A stretch of DNA of 64,000 bases from Phytomonospora sp040655735 (GTDB taxonomy: Bacteria > Actinomycetota > Actinomycetes > Mycobacteriales > Micromonosporaceae). Both the position numbers and the translations under genes were made by a program. The stretch covers positions 282,106-346,105 of the forward strand of contig NZ_JBFAKK010000009.1 of NCBI RefSeq assembly GCF_040655735.1, given 5' to 3'. Numbering within the stretch: the stretch's first letter is position 1; each line of letters begins with the position of its first letter. This document shows positions 42,478 through 51,867 of this stretch, in pieces. The notes below the pieces were generated by a model, which was not told where the DNA came from, did no database searches, and saw only the letters and a program-made list of their open reading frames with translations.

Positions 42478-43430
42478 CCACCGGCGTCAACGGGACCAAG
42501 GTCATCGGCATCGGCCACTACCAGCCGTCGAAGATCCTCACCAACGAAGACCTCGCCAAGATGGTCGAGACCAACGACGAGTGGATCGTCAGCCGGGTCG
42601 GCATCAAGGAGCGGCGCGTCGCCGAGGACGAGTCGGTCGCCGACATGGCCGCCTCGGCCGCCGAGAAGGCCCTGGCCGGCTCGGGCCTGGCCGCCGCCGA
42701 CGTCGACATCGTCGTCGTGGCCACGTGCAGCGCCGTCGACCGCGTGCCCAACGTCGCCGCGACCGTCGCCGCCCGGCTCGGGATCACCGCGCCCGCCGCG
42801 ATGGACGTCAACACCGCCTGCTCGGGCTTCTCCCACGCCGTCGCCGTCGCCGACCACGCCATCCGCGCCGGCGCCGCCACCAGGGCGCTGGTCATCGGCG
42901 TCGAGAAGCTCTCCGACTTCACCGACTGGACCGACCGCTCGACGTGCATCCTCTTCGGCGACGGCGCCGGCGCGGTGGTCCTGGCCCCCGTCGAGGGCGA
43001 CGAGGCCCCCGGAGTCGGCCCGGTCGTGTGGGGATCGGTTCCCGAGATGAGCACCGCCGTGCGCATCTCCGCCGAGCACCCCTACATCAACCAGGACGGC
43101 CAGTCGGTGTTCCGCTGGGCGACCACGACCCTCGCCCCGCTGGCCCGCAAGACCGCCGAGGCGGCCGGGGTCGACATCGGTGACGTGGGCGCGGTCGTCT
43201 TCCACCAGGCCAACCTGCGCATCATCGAGGGCATCGCGAAACGACTGGGCGCCGACAACGCCGTCATCGCCCGTGACATCGTGGAGTCGGGCAACACCTC
43301 CGCGGCGTCGGTCCCTCTCGCTCTGTCCAAGATGGTGGCGCGCGGCGAGATCGCTTCGGGCGCGCCGGTCCTGCTCTTCGGCTTCGGAGGCGGGCTCACC
43401 TACGCCGGCCAGATCATCCGTTGCCCCTAG
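42474..43430 (+). CDS. fabH: 3-oxoacyl-ACP synthase III FabH
   Basis: The 318-residue protein has the KASIII triad C116 in NTACSGF, H244 in VFHQANLRI and N274 in ESGNTSAAS. It condenses an acyl-CoA primer with malonyl-ACP, the first step of type II fatty acid synthesis. GTG at 42474 overlaps the fabD stop and follows GGAGG. Position between fabD and acpP matches the actinobacterial order. Confidence 0.95.
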   Translation: MTTGVNGTKVIGIGHYQPSKILTNEDLAKMVETNDEWIVSRVGIKERRVAEDESVADMAASAAEKALAGSGLAAADVDIVVVATCSAVDRVPNVAATVAARLGITAPAAMDVNTACSGFSHAVAVADHAIRAGAATRALVIGVEKLSDFTDWTDRSTCILFGDGAGAVVLAPVEGDEAPGVGPVVWGSVPEMSTAVRISAEHPYINQDGQSVFRWATTTLAPLARKTAEAAGVDIGDVGAVVFHQANLRIIEGIAKRLGADNAVIARDIVESGNTSAASVPLALSKMVARGEIASGAPVLLFGFGGGLTYAGQIIRCP

Positions 43431-43473
43431 CTGTCACCCAGAAGTGACTGACAACCGGAAGGAAGAACCAGTA

Positions 43474-43716
43474 ATGACCCGTGACGAGATCCGTGAAGGC
43501 CTTGCCGAAATCCTCGAAGAGGTCGCCGGTGTGAACCCCGAGGACGCCGCCGAGGACAAGTCGTTCACCGACGACCTGGACGTCGACTCGCTGTCCATGG
43601 TCGAGGTCGTCGTCGCCGCCGAAGAGCGCTTCAACGTCAAGATCCCCGACGACGAGGTCCAGAACCTCAAGACGGTCGGTGACGCCGTGACGTTCATCGA
43701 GAAGGCTCCCAAGTGA
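43474..43716 (+). CDS. acpP: Acyl carrier protein
   Basis: The 80-residue acidic protein has the phosphopantetheine site S39 in DVDSLSMVEVV and standard four-helix ACP layout (EEIR-type N-terminus, FNVKIPDDEVQNLKTVGDAV). It carries acyl intermediates. GGAAGGAAG precedes the ATG. The stop overlaps the fabF start by GTGA. Confidence 0.95.
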   Translation: MTRDEIREGLAEILEEVAGVNPEDAAEDKSFTDDLDVDSLSMVEVVVAAEERFNVKIPDDEVQNLKTVGDAVTFIEKAPK

Positions 43717-44933
43717 CCGACGTAGTCATCACAGGTCTAGGCGCGACGACCCCGCTCGGCGGGGACGTCGCGTCCACCTGGGAGGCCATGCTCGAAGGCC
43801 GCTCGGGTGTCGGACCGCTCACCCAGGACTGGGCCGCGCAGCTGCCGGTGCGCATCGCCGCGCAGCTGGCCGTCGAGCCCTCGGAGAAGATCGATCGGGT
43901 GCGCCTGCGCCGGCTCGACCGCAGTGAGCAGATCGCGATCATCGCCGCGCGTGAGGCCTACGCCGACGCCGGACTGGCCGCGGTCGACGACGACGTCGAC
44001 AAGTACCGCCTCGGCGTCTGCTTCGGCAGCGGGATCGGCGGGGCGACCACCCTGCTCGCCCAGGACGACATCCTGGAGGCCTCCGGCCCCCGCCGGGTGT
44101 CGCCGCACACCGTGCCGATGCTCATGCCGAACGGGCCGGCCGCCTGGATCGGCCTCGAACTGGGCGCCAAGGCCGGGGTGCACGCCCCGACCAGCGCCTG
44201 CGCGACGGGCAACGAGGCCATCGCGTGGGGCCTCGACATGATCCGCTCCGGCCGCGCCGACATCGTCGTCGCCGGCGGCTGCGAGGCGGTCATCCACGCC
44301 CTGCCGCTGGCCGGTTTCGCCTCGATGCGGGCCCTTTCGACCCGCAACGACGAACCGCAGCGCGCCTCCCGTCCCTGGGACAAGGCCCGCGACGGCTTCG
44401 TCATGGGCGAAGGCGCCGGTGCGGTGGTCCTGGAGCGTGCCGACCACGCCGCCGCGCGCGGCGCGAAGGTCTACGCCAGGCTCGCCGGCGCGGGTCTGAC
44501 CTCCGACGGCTTCGACATCGTCCAGCCCGACCCCGAGGGCGGCATCCGCGCGATGCGCTTCGCGCTCAGCGACGCAGGCCTGGAAGGCGGCGACGTCAAG
44601 CACGTCAACGCCCACGCCACCTCGACTCCCGTCGGGGACGTCGGCGAGGTGCACGGCATCAAGACCGCCATCGGCGACCACGTGCTGCTGACCAGCACCA
44701 AGTCGATGACCGGTCACCTGCTGGGCGGCGCCGGTGCCGTCGAGTCGATCGCCGCGATCCTGGCCGTGCGAAACGACGTGGTCCCTCCGACCATCAACCT
44801 CGAGGACCCCGACGACGCGCTCGACCTCGAAGTCGCCCGCGACGTCAAGCGGGAGATGGCCGTCCCGGCCGCCCTGAACAACTCCTTCGGCTTCGGCGGG
44901 CACAACGTGTCGCTGCTGTTCGTGAAGGCCTGA
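43713..44933 (+). CDS. fabF: 3-oxoacyl-ACP synthase II FabF
   Basis: The 406-residue protein has C163 in TSACATG, H301 in NAHATSTPVGD and H335 in TGHLLGG, the KASII triad, and ends NNSFGFGGHNVSLLF. It elongates acyl-ACP by condensation with malonyl-ACP. The GTG start overlaps acpP; the stop is 7 bp before the carboxyltransferase gene. Confidence 0.95.
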   Translation: MTDVVITGLGATTPLGGDVASTWEAMLEGRSGVGPLTQDWAAQLPVRIAAQLAVEPSEKIDRVRLRRLDRSEQIAIIAAREAYADAGLAAVDDDVDKYRLGVCFGSGIGGATTLLAQDDILEASGPRRVSPHTVPMLMPNGPAAWIGLELGAKAGVHAPTSACATGNEAIAWGLDMIRSGRADIVVAGGCEAVIHALPLAGFASMRALSTRNDEPQRASRPWDKARDGFVMGEGAGAVVLERADHAAARGAKVYARLAGAGLTSDGFDIVQPDPEGGIRAMRFALSDAGLEGGDVKHVNAHATSTPVGDVGEVHGIKTAIGDHVLLTSTKSMTGHLLGGAGAVESIAAILAVRNDVVPPTINLEDPDDALDLEVARDVKREMAVPAALNNSFGFGGHNVSLLFVKA

Positions 44934-44940
44934 GGACGAA

Positions 44941-46371
44941 ATGACGACCCCGGTCACCGCCGAGGCGCCCGTGATCGACCGGCGCGACCCGGAGGTGCGG
45001 CTGCGTGACCTGTTCGACCAGGGCACGATGCGCCACATCTCCGGTCGCGACGACTCGGGCGTGATGACCGCGCGCGGCGACGTGAACGGGACACCGGTGG
45101 TCGCCTACTGCTCCGACGCCCGCCTGATGGGCGGCGCGATGGGGCTCGACGGGTGCGCGCACACCGTCGAGGCGATCGACCTCGCCGTTCGCGAGCGCGT
45201 GCCGGTGGTCGGGATCTGGCACTCGGGGGGAGCCCGCCTCGCCGAGGGCGTGGTGGCGCTCGACGCGGTCGGGCAGGTCTTCGCCGCGATGGTGCGCGCG
45301 TCGGGCCGGGTCGCGCAGATCTCGATCGTGCTCGGCCCGGCCGCCGGCGGCGGCGCCTACGGGCCGGCGCTGACCGACGTGGTGATCATGTCCGACGCGG
45401 GCCGGATCTTCGTGACCGGTCCCGAGGTCGTCCGCAGCGTGACCGGTGAGCAGGTCGACATGGCCAGGCTCGGCGGTCCCGAACCGCACGGCCGCCGCTC
45501 GGGCGTGGTGCACGTGACCACGAAGACCGAGGCGGAGGCGATCGACACGGGCCGCCGCGTCGCCTCCCTGCTGGGCGGGCAGGGCCGCCTGTCGGTGGCC
45601 GACGCCTCGCCGAGCGAGGACCTGTCGCTGCTGCTCCCCGACCGCGCCAACCGCGCCTACGACGTCAAGCCGGTCGTGCGGCGTCTCCTCGACGATCCCG
45701 AGGGGAGCGACATCGAGGCGCCGGTGGAGCTGCACGCCCGCTGGGCGCCCAACATCGTGACCACGCTCGGCCGCTTCGGCGGGCGCACGATCGGCGTGAT
45801 CGCCAACAACCCGCTGCGGCTCGGCGGCTGCCTCGACACGTCCAGCGCGGAGAAGGCGGCCCGCTTCGTGCGCATGTGCGACGCGCTCGGGGTTCCGCTG
45901 GTGGTGCTGGTCGACGTGCCCGGGTACCTGCCCGGCCTCGGCCAGGAATGGGACGGCGTGGTGCGACGCGGCGCGAAACTGCTGCACGCCTTCGCCGAGG
46001 CGGTCGTCCCGCGTGTCACCCTCGTGACGCGCAAGACCTACGGCGGCGCCTACATCGCGATGAACGGACGCGCGCTCGGCGCGACGGCGGTCTTCGCGTG
46101 GCCCGACGCCGAGGTCGCCGTCATGGGCGCCGCCGCCGCGGTGAACATCCTGCACCGCAGGAAGCTCGCCGCCTGCCCGCCCGAGCAGCGCGAGGTCCTG
46201 CGGCAGGAGCTGATCGCCGAACAGGAGCGGGTCGCCGGCGGTGTTGCCAAGGCCGTCGAGATCGGCGTCGTCGACGAGGTCATCAAGCCGGCCGACACGC
46301 GCCGGCGCATCGCCGAGGCGATCGCGGCGGCACCGGCCGCGCGCGGCGCGCACGGCAACATCCCCCTGTAG
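44941..46371 (+). CDS. Acyl-CoA carboxylase carboxyltransferase (beta) subunit
   Basis: The 476-residue protein is a fused carboxyltransferase (N and C halves) as in AccD/PccB: GIWHSGGARLAEG and AAGGGAYGPALTDVV oxyanion loop in the first half, VPGYLPGLGQEWDGVVRRGAKL and RKTYGGAYIAMN in the second. It transfers CO2 from carboxybiotin to acetyl-, propionyl- or longer acyl-CoA. As the last gene of the fab operon it probably supplies malonyl-CoA. A GAGGACGAA site precedes the ATG. The biotinylated alpha subunit is not in the window. Chain-length preference cannot be told. Confidence 0.9.
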   Translation: MTTPVTAEAPVIDRRDPEVRLRDLFDQGTMRHISGRDDSGVMTARGDVNGTPVVAYCSDARLMGGAMGLDGCAHTVEAIDLAVRERVPVVGIWHSGGARLAEGVVALDAVGQVFAAMVRASGRVAQISIVLGPAAGGGAYGPALTDVVIMSDAGRIFVTGPEVVRSVTGEQVDMARLGGPEPHGRRSGVVHVTTKTEAEAIDTGRRVASLLGGQGRLSVADASPSEDLSLLLPDRANRAYDVKPVVRRLLDDPEGSDIEAPVELHARWAPNIVTTLGRFGGRTIGVIANNPLRLGGCLDTSSAEKAARFVRMCDALGVPLVVLVDVPGYLPGLGQEWDGVVRRGAKLLHAFAEAVVPRVTLVTRKTYGGAYIAMNGRALGATAVFAWPDAEVAVMGAAAAVNILHRRKLAACPPEQREVLRQELIAEQERVAGGVAKAVEIGVVDEVIKPADTRRRIAEAIAAAPAARGAHGNIPL

Positions 46372-46386
46372 GACGAAGCGCTTTCA

Positions 46387-46419
46387 CGATGCCCCGGTCC
46401 GGTGCGGACCGGGGCATCG
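46387..46419. terminator. Terminator of the fab operon
   Basis: CGATGCCCCGGTCCG and CGGACCGGGGCATCG form a perfect 15-bp stem with a GTG loop, 15 bp after the carboxyltransferase stop. Confidence 0.9.
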
Positions 46420-46539
46420 ATGCGTCCTGGAGCCCGCACGCGTGGCCTCGTCTCGACCCGGCGCGATGACCGTTGTGCGATTCGACGGACTTGTGCAACG
46501 TTGTCGGCGTTCGACGCCTCTTCGACGTTTGGAGCCGAG

Positions 46540-47304
46540 ATGGATCCCGCGATCGTCCTCGCGACAGCCCTCATCGTCGTCTTCCCGGTCACCGTCGGCG
46601 TAATCGCCTACGTCGTCGCCCGCCGCAAGGAAAACGAACGGGTCGCCGCGCTCGCCGCGACCCGGCCATCGCGGGCACGGCTTCCACCCGCGGGCTCACC
46701 GGTCTCCGTCGAGGCGCTCGGCCGCCACGTGCAGACCTACACCACCGACAACAACCGCCGGGCCGTCACCGCGATCTGCGCGTTCTGCGGCGGGTTGATC
46801 GTGCTGGCCTTCGCGGTTCCGGCGACGGTCCTCACCTGGGACAGCGTCACGACCCCCGGCCCTTGCGGCGGTGTCCTGCTCGGCGGCGGGCTGGGCGCCG
46901 TGGCCTTCGGGCTCGTCCTGGGCGGCCTCTCCTGGGCCAGGCGCGGTGAGGTCTTCGACGTCCACGAGGGCGGCCTCGCGCACTCCTACGCCGGTGCCAC
47001 CAGGACCTTCGCGTGGGACACCATCGCCGATGTGAAACCCACACCCGGCAACGGCGGCTGGTACCACCGGGTGACCGGCCGAGACGGGCACTGCCGCTTC
47101 CTGCTGCACGGCGGCGGCACCGTGACGGTCACCGGCTTCACGCCGGGCGCGGAGTACCTGGTGCAGGCCGTCGAGCGCGCGGTGTTCCACGGTGAGACGC
47201 CCGGCGCGCGGAGTCTGCCCTGCACGATCTGCGCGGGGACCGGCGGCTACGCCGATGGGAGCATGTGCGACCTGTGCGGTGGGACCGGGCGCTCGGGGAG
47301 GTGA
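46540..47304 (+). CDS. Membrane protein with DnaJ-type zinc ribbon tail
   Basis: The 254-residue protein has a first membrane segment (AIVLATALIVVFPVTVGVIAY, residues 4-24), two more (AICAFCGGLIVLAFAVPATVL and VLLGGGLGAVAFGLVLGGL), then a beta-rich cytoplasmic domain (VFDVHEGGLAHSYAGATR, TFAWDTIADVKPTPG) like bacterial PH-type domains. It ends with two CxxCxGxG motifs, CTICAGTGG and CDLCGGTGR, as in the DnaJ zinc-binding region. GGAG lies 5 bp before the ATG. Family not named; membrane-associated protein binding is plausible. Confidence 0.7.
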   Translation: MDPAIVLATALIVVFPVTVGVIAYVVARRKENERVAALAATRPSRARLPPAGSPVSVEALGRHVQTYTTDNNRRAVTAICAFCGGLIVLAFAVPATVLTWDSVTTPGPCGGVLLGGGLGAVAFGLVLGGLSWARRGEVFDVHEGGLAHSYAGATRTFAWDTIADVKPTPGNGGWYHRVTGRDGHCRFLLHGGGTVTVTGFTPGAEYLVQAVERAVFHGETPGARSLPCTICAGTGGYADGSMCDLCGGTGRSGR

Positions 47305-47307
47305 GCA

Positions 47308-47335
47308 GATGCCCCGGCACGACGGCCGGGGCATC
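47308..47335. terminator. Terminator between convergent genes
   Basis: GATGCCCCGGC and GCCGGGGCATC form an 11-bp perfect stem, 3 bp after the zinc-ribbon gene and 4 bp before the ABC permease stop. The arm GATGCCCCGG is the same as in the fab-operon terminator. Confidence 0.85.
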
Positions 47336-47339
47336 GCGG

Positions 47340-48908
47340 TCAGGCGACCGCGCGCCTGCGCAGCCCGGCCACGCCCGCGGCCGTGAACAGCACCGCCAGG
47401 GCCGCGAGGGCGAGCACCGGCAGGGCCGTGAAGTCGCCGCCGGAGATCACCTTGGGCAGGTACAGGAAGGGAATGACGGTCTTCGAGGCCGAGTAAGGGA
47501 TCCCGACGATCGGCCCGAGGATCTCCCCGAAGAGGTTGACGAAGAGGAAGACGCCCCAGCAGATCCAGCCGGTCGCCTTCGGCAGCAGCCCGAAGGCGAG
47601 CACGCCGACCGAGGCGGTCGCCCAGACGGCGGGTGTCTGGAGGGCGACGGCGCCGAGCACGCGCCACGGGTCGCCGGCCACCGCGCCCATCGCGAGTCCG
47701 CCGAGGGTGAGGATCGCGGCGGAGCCGGCGGCGGCGATGAGCAGGTGCCCGCCGGCCCAGCGGGTGCGGGAGAGGGCCCCGGCGAGGAGGAGTTCGGCGC
47801 GGCCCCCGGTCTCCTCGGCGCGCATGCGCAGGACGGCGAGGAGCGGGTAGAGGGCGGTGACGTAGCCGAGGCTGAGGGCCATGAGCCACAGGTAGGTGTC
47901 GACGAGGTCGGTGTGGCCGCCAGCTGCGTAGCGGTCGAAGAACTCGGTGATGGACGCGCCCTGCCCGGCCAGGCCGGGGATGGCCGTGGCGAGTGAGCCG
48001 AAGGCGATTCCGGCGACGGTGATCCCGGCGAGCCACCCGGTGAGCAGTCCGCGCTGGACGCGCCAGGCGAGCGCGAGCGGGGAGCGGAGCCGACCGTCGG
48101 CGGGGCCGGACTTCTGGGCGATGAGGCCGGCGCCGAGGTCGCGCCGGGCTCGCAGGGCGTAGGCGCCGGTGGTGGCCGCCGTGGTCAGGGCGAGGCTGAG
48201 GGCGAGCGGGGTGAGGTCGTTGCCGGCGTAGGCCTTGACGAGGTGGCTCCAGCCTTGCGGGGAGAACCACTTGAGCGGTTCGCGGTCGCCGCCGTCGGCG
48301 AGGAAGCGCAGGACGTAGCCGACGGCGAGGGCGAGTCCGGCGAGGCCGACGGCGCCGCGGGCGTTGTCGGTGAGCTGCGCGGCGAGGGCGGCGACGGCCG
48401 CGAAGACGATGCCGACCGCGGCCACGGCAAGGCCGAACGCGATGGAGCCTTCGGCGTCGAAGCCCTGCTTCATCATGCCGAGGGCGGCGACGAGTCCGGT
48501 GAGGGCGCAGGCCGACCAGGTGAACAGCAGCGCGGCGGAAAGCGGTGCGGCACGGCCGACGGCTCCGGCGCCGAGGAGTTCGGCGCGGCCGCCGTCCTCC
48601 TCGGCGCGGGTGTGGCGCACGACGGTGAGGACGGCGACGAGGCCGATGAGGACGAAGACGGTGTCGGCGATCTTCCAGACGGTCATGCCGGGGAGAGTCG
48701 GTGAGTAGACCTGGCCGGAGAAGGCGAGCAGGGCCTTGTTGCCGGCCATCTCGGCGGCGAAGTCGGCGATCGCGGAGTCGGAGGTGAAGGTGGCGGCGTA
48801 GCGGCCGGCCTGCCCGGCGGCGAAGGAGCCGAGCAGGAGGATCCACAGTGGAGCGAGGACGCGTTCGCGGCGCAGGACGAGCCGCAGGAGCCGGAGTGTG
48901 CCGGTCAT
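47340..48908 (-). CDS. ABC-2 type exporter permease (antibiotic-exporter like)
   Basis: The 522-residue protein has 12 or so hydrophobic segments in two six-helix halves, the layout of large single-chain ABC-2 permeases related to tetronasin and polyketide exporters. It begins MTGTLRLLRLVLRRERVL. Two copies of a conserved RAEETGGRAELL / RAEEDGGRAELL loop mark the two halves. Its start overlaps the ATPase stop by ATGA, so it is the partner of the upstream ATPase. The substrate is unknown. Confidence 0.85.
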   Translation of the reverse strand: MTGTLRLLRLVLRRERVLAPLWILLLGSFAAGQAGRYAATFTSDSAIADFAAEMAGNKALLAFSGQVYSPTLPGMTVWKIADTVFVLIGLVAVLTVVRHTRAEEDGGRAELLGAGAVGRAAPLSAALLFTWSACALTGLVAALGMMKQGFDAEGSIAFGLAVAAVGIVFAAVAALAAQLTDNARGAVGLAGLALAVGYVLRFLADGGDREPLKWFSPQGWSHLVKAYAGNDLTPLALSLALTTAATTGAYALRARRDLGAGLIAQKSGPADGRLRSPLALAWRVQRGLLTGWLAGITVAGIAFGSLATAIPGLAGQGASITEFFDRYAAGGHTDLVDTYLWLMALSLGYVTALYPLLAVLRMRAEETGGRAELLLAGALSRTRWAGGHLLIAAAGSAAILTLGGLAMGAVAGDPWRVLGAVALQTPAVWATASVGVLAFGLLPKATGWICWGVFLFVNLFGEILGPIVGIPYSASKTVIPFLYLPKVISGGDFTALPVLALAALAVLFTAAGVAGLRRRAVA

Positions 48909-49828
48909 CGGACCGTCGCCTCGCTTTCGTAGTGGCGCAGGAAGAGTTCTTCGAGGGTGGGCGGGCGGCTGGTGATGGAGCGGATGCCGACGGCGGCCAG
49001 GAGCCTCATGGCGGCTTCGAGGCGGCCGTCGGCGACGTGGAAGGTGACCGTGTCGCCGTCGGTGGCGACGTCGGTGACGCCGGGGAGGGCGGCCAGGCCC
49101 GCCGGGGGTCCGGCGAGGGTGGCGGTGACCGACGTGCGGGTGAGGTGGCGGAGGTCGGCGAGCGTGCCGGTCTCGACGGTGCGGCCCTTGCGGACGATGC
49201 TGACGCGGTCGCAGAGGGCCTCGACCTCGGAGAGGATGTGGCTGGACAGGAGGATCGTGCGGCCCCGGTCGCGTTCGGCGAGGACGCGGCGCTGGAAAAC
49301 GGCCTCCATCAGCGGGTCGAGGCCCGAGGTTGGTTCGTCGAGGATGAGGAGTTCGGCGTCGGAGGCGAAGGCGGCGATGAGGGCGACCTTCTGGCGGTTG
49401 CCCTTGGAGTAGGCGCGGCACTTCTTGCGGGGGTCGAGGTCGAAGAGTTCGATGAGCTCGTTGCGGCGCGCGGTGGGGGTGTTGGGGGCACGGGTGGAGG
49501 CGACGCCGCGGACCGCGCCGAGGAGGTCGATCGCCTCGCCGCCGGTGAGCTGCGGCCACAGGTCCACGTCGCCGGGGACGTAGGCGATACGGCGGTGGAG
49601 TTCGGTGGCGTCGCGCCACGGGTCGCCGCCGAGGACGACGGCCCGCCCCCCGTCGCCGCGCATGAGGCCGAGCAGGATCCGGATCGTCGTGGACTTGCCG
49701 GCGCCGTTCGGGCCGAGGAAACCGTGGATCTCGCCGGCGTGGACTTCGAGGTCGAGGCCGTCGAGGGCGGTGGTGGCGCCGAAGCGCTTGCGGAGGCCGG
49801 TGGCGGTGATGGGGGTGGGAGCGATCAT
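48905..49828 (-). CDS. ABC transporter ATP-binding protein
   Basis: The 307-residue protein has Walker A GPNGAGKST (about 39-47), a signature loop with the variant YSKGNRQK, Walker B LLILDEPTSGLD and a SSHILSEV switch. A C-terminal extension of about 90 residues is like drug and lipid exporters (CcmA type). It powers the permease encoded immediately downstream. The region before its start holds an AT-rich partial palindrome (49840-49855). Confidence 0.92.
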   Translation of the reverse strand: MIAPTPITATGLRKRFGATTALDGLDLEVHAGEIHGFLGPNGAGKSTTIRILLGLMRGDGGRAVVLGGDPWRDATELHRRIAYVPGDVDLWPQLTGGEAIDLLGAVRGVASTRAPNTPTARRNELIELFDLDPRKKCRAYSKGNRQKVALIAAFASDAELLILDEPTSGLDPLMEAVFQRRVLAERDRGRTILLSSHILSEVEALCDRVSIVRKGRTVETGTLADLRHLTRTSVTATLAGPPAGLAALPGVTDVATDGDTVTFHVADGRLEAAMRLLAAVGIRSITSRPPTLEELFLRHYESEATVR

Positions 49829-49839
49829 GGTTTTTATCT

Positions 49840-49855
49840 TTCAGTAAGTAGTGAA
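49840..49855 (-). promoter_or_regulatory. Partial palindrome in the ABC-exporter promoter
   Basis: TTCAGTAAGTAGTGAA pairs with itself at 6 of 8 positions and lies 12 bp upstream of the ATPase start in an unusually AT-rich patch (about 49830-49880). It could bind a TetR- or GntR-type repressor; no such gene is adjacent. Confidence 0.4.
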
Positions 49856-50236
49856 CCTTCTGAACGTTGTTGACGGTACACCCGTGCTGGGACGAGGGCT
49901 AGGGGGCGGGTGGAGCGGGCAGGGCTGGGGTGGAGCGGGGCAGGCGGGGCGGGTGGAGATCCGGTGTGAGGGCTGCGGGGGGGCAGGGGGCGGGCTGGGC
50001 ACGGACTGCGCGTGGCGACTGGGCGGGTGGCGGGGACTGCGGGGAACCCGGCGGGCGGACACCCGGCGAGGGGCGGTGCCGGGCTGGGCGCGGGGCGGGC
50101 TGCGGGAAGGGCCTGCCGGAGGACTGGACTAGGCAGACTGGGCGCGGAACGGGGCAACGAATGTCCCGCAGGGGATCAGCGGTGCTGGGCGGCACGCGAG
50201 CGCAAACTCGCAGGAAGGCGAATCCGGCGACGGCCA

Positions 50237-50560
50237 GCGCTTGGGCGCAGGTCCGGCGGGAGAGGCCGGAAAGTCCCACGCTGGCGGGCGAGCGCGTGGG
50301 CACGGTCCGGCGGGAGAGGCCGGGAAGCCCACGGTGCCGGACCAGCGCGTGAGCGCAGGTCCAGCGGGAGAGACCGGGAAGCCCCACGGTGCCGGACCAG
50401 CGCGTGAGCGCAGGTCCGACCGGCGGAAGGGGAAGCCCGGCGGCGCGCAGCCGGTGGGCGCAGGAGCGGCGAGGGAGCGGGAAAACCTGACGCCTCTGAA
50501 CCGGTCGTGGGCGCAGACCCGCCGGGAGGAAGAGGTAACCCGCCGACGTTGGGCCGACGC
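50237..50560. repeat. Degenerate ~54-nt tandem array
   Basis: About six units share the pattern GCGCAGGTCC(A/G)GCGGGAGAG..CCGGGAAGCCCCACGGTGCCGGACCAGCGCGTGA in segments. Two neighbouring units (about 50340-50450) are nearly identical over GTGAGCGCAGGTCC and GGGAAGCCCCACGG; the others have drifted or lost bases. The unit is near 54 nt, a multiple of 3, so one frame reads as an 18-residue repeat, but no start, codon bias or domain supports translation. Confidence 0.6.
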
Positions 50561-50651
50561 CTCGGCGGAGAACCCGGCGGCGCCGGGCGAGCGGATGGAG
50601 CGGGCAACCGGGACGGGAATCCCGCGCAAGGAGGCCGGGGCTCGGGACGCC

Positions 50652-50715
50652 GGACCGGCGGACCGGCGGACCAGCGTGAGTCGCGGATTGGCGGATTGGC
50701 GGATTGGCGTGAGTC
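50652..50715. repeat. Nested 8-nt repeats
   Basis: Three consecutive 8-mers GGACCGGC, GGACCGGC, GGACCAGC (50652-50675) are followed by GTGAGTCGC, then three copies of GGATTGGC (50685-50708), followed again by GTGAGTCC. The two triplets share length and a GTGAGTC follow-on. Confidence 0.85.
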
Positions 50716-51453
50716 CGGCAGGAGATATGCCCGACGACGCCGACTGGCGAGAGGGGAACGCGAGCAGGAGAACCGGATGGTCGGCCGAGGGGCGCCCCCG
50801 CAGGTCCCGCCATGGACAGATGAAAGGCGCCCGGCGGACCACCGCCACCGGTGACCTGCGGCCGCGCGAGAACGGCCTGGGAGACGTGTTCACCACCGCA
50901 GCACGGTCGCGCGCGGAGGGGTGGGAGTTGACGGCGCGGTCCTCACGTCGGCAGCGCGCGACGCGGCCGCCACCCTCACACCGAGGCCCGCACGGCCCGG
51001 CCCAGCTCGGCTCGCACGACCCGGCCCGTCTCGGCCAGTACGGCTCGGCCTGGTTCTGCTTGGTTCTACCTGGCCCTGCCTCACCCGGCCCGGCCCGCCC
51101 TGTGCGTGCGCCACGCTAACAGCGCCCGCCCCGCTCCACGACCACCGCTGCGGCCCCAATCGCCATCGCCATCGCCAGCGCCGGGCAGGCACGCCTTGCG
51201 GTCCTCCACCCGCGCACCGCCATGCCGCGAGGTGAAGACACAGGGTGGAATCCACCAGGCGCGCCAGGCCCACGCACCCCTCTGCCTCTCGGCCCACACC
51301 TGCGACGCAGGCCTGTGCACGCCACTCCTCCGCTCGCCCCGCCCCGCGGTCCCAGCCCGGCCCGTCATCTCAGCCCCGGCGCCGATCGCGTTCCTTCCCT
51401 GGGCTTGCCGCGCGAGGGCCGGCGACCCCTCCCCGCCGACATCCCCCATAACC

Positions 51454-51595
51454 CCTCCCACTCCACTCGCCATCTCCCTTCCCCCCACCCACCGCCATCT
51501 CCCTTCCCTCCCACTCCACTCGCCATCTCCCTTCCCTCCCACTCCACTCGCCATCTCCCTTCCCCCCCACCCACCGCCATCTCCCTTCCCCCTGC
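51454..51595. repeat. ~28-nt C-rich tandem array
   Basis: Five units contain CATCTCCCTTCCC, each preceded by either CCCACTCCACTCGC or CCCACCCACCGC. The bottom strand is G-run rich (GGGAAGGGAGATGG) and could fold as G-quadruplex in single-strand form. No CRISPR spacers are present. Confidence 0.75.
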
Positions 51596-51867
51596 GCGGC
51601 CGGGGTTCGGGTTCGGTTCGGTTCGGGTGGGACGGTCCTTCGCGGAGCTCGGCACTTCCCTCCCACCCCATCCATCACTTCCCCATCTCCTCCTCCCATC
51701 TCCCCCGCCGTCCATCACCTCCTCCCCACCCGTCCCGCCGTCCCCATGCCTTGCCACCAGGCGTTCCACCCCATCCCCCACTCCTTCCCCACTCCTCCCC
51801 CACCCCGGTCCCCCAGCCGCACTCGATGCCTCCCCACACCCCGCCAGAAAATCTCCACCCGCCGCTG

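Larger units (their letters stand above)
49857..51867. other. Gene-poor, strand-biased repeat region
   Basis: About 2 kb shows no frame with a recognisable protein. From 49880 to about 50950 the top strand is purine-rich (GGC, GAG and GGAG runs); from about 51100 to 51870 it is C-rich (CCC, CCT, CTCC). The apparent long frames on either strand are low-complexity Pro/Arg/Gly strings from this bias, and their patterns repeat with the DNA. I see three repeat families inside, listed separately. No transposase, tRNA or integrase was found. Confidence 0.6.

Noticed and set aside
50241..51119. Long Arg/Gly/Pro frame over the ~54-nt repeats
   Set aside because: Its 18-residue repeats follow the DNA array and no start or conserved core is present.
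51454..51595. CRISPR-like array
   Set aside because: Units abut with no unique spacers, vary in length, and no cas gene is near.
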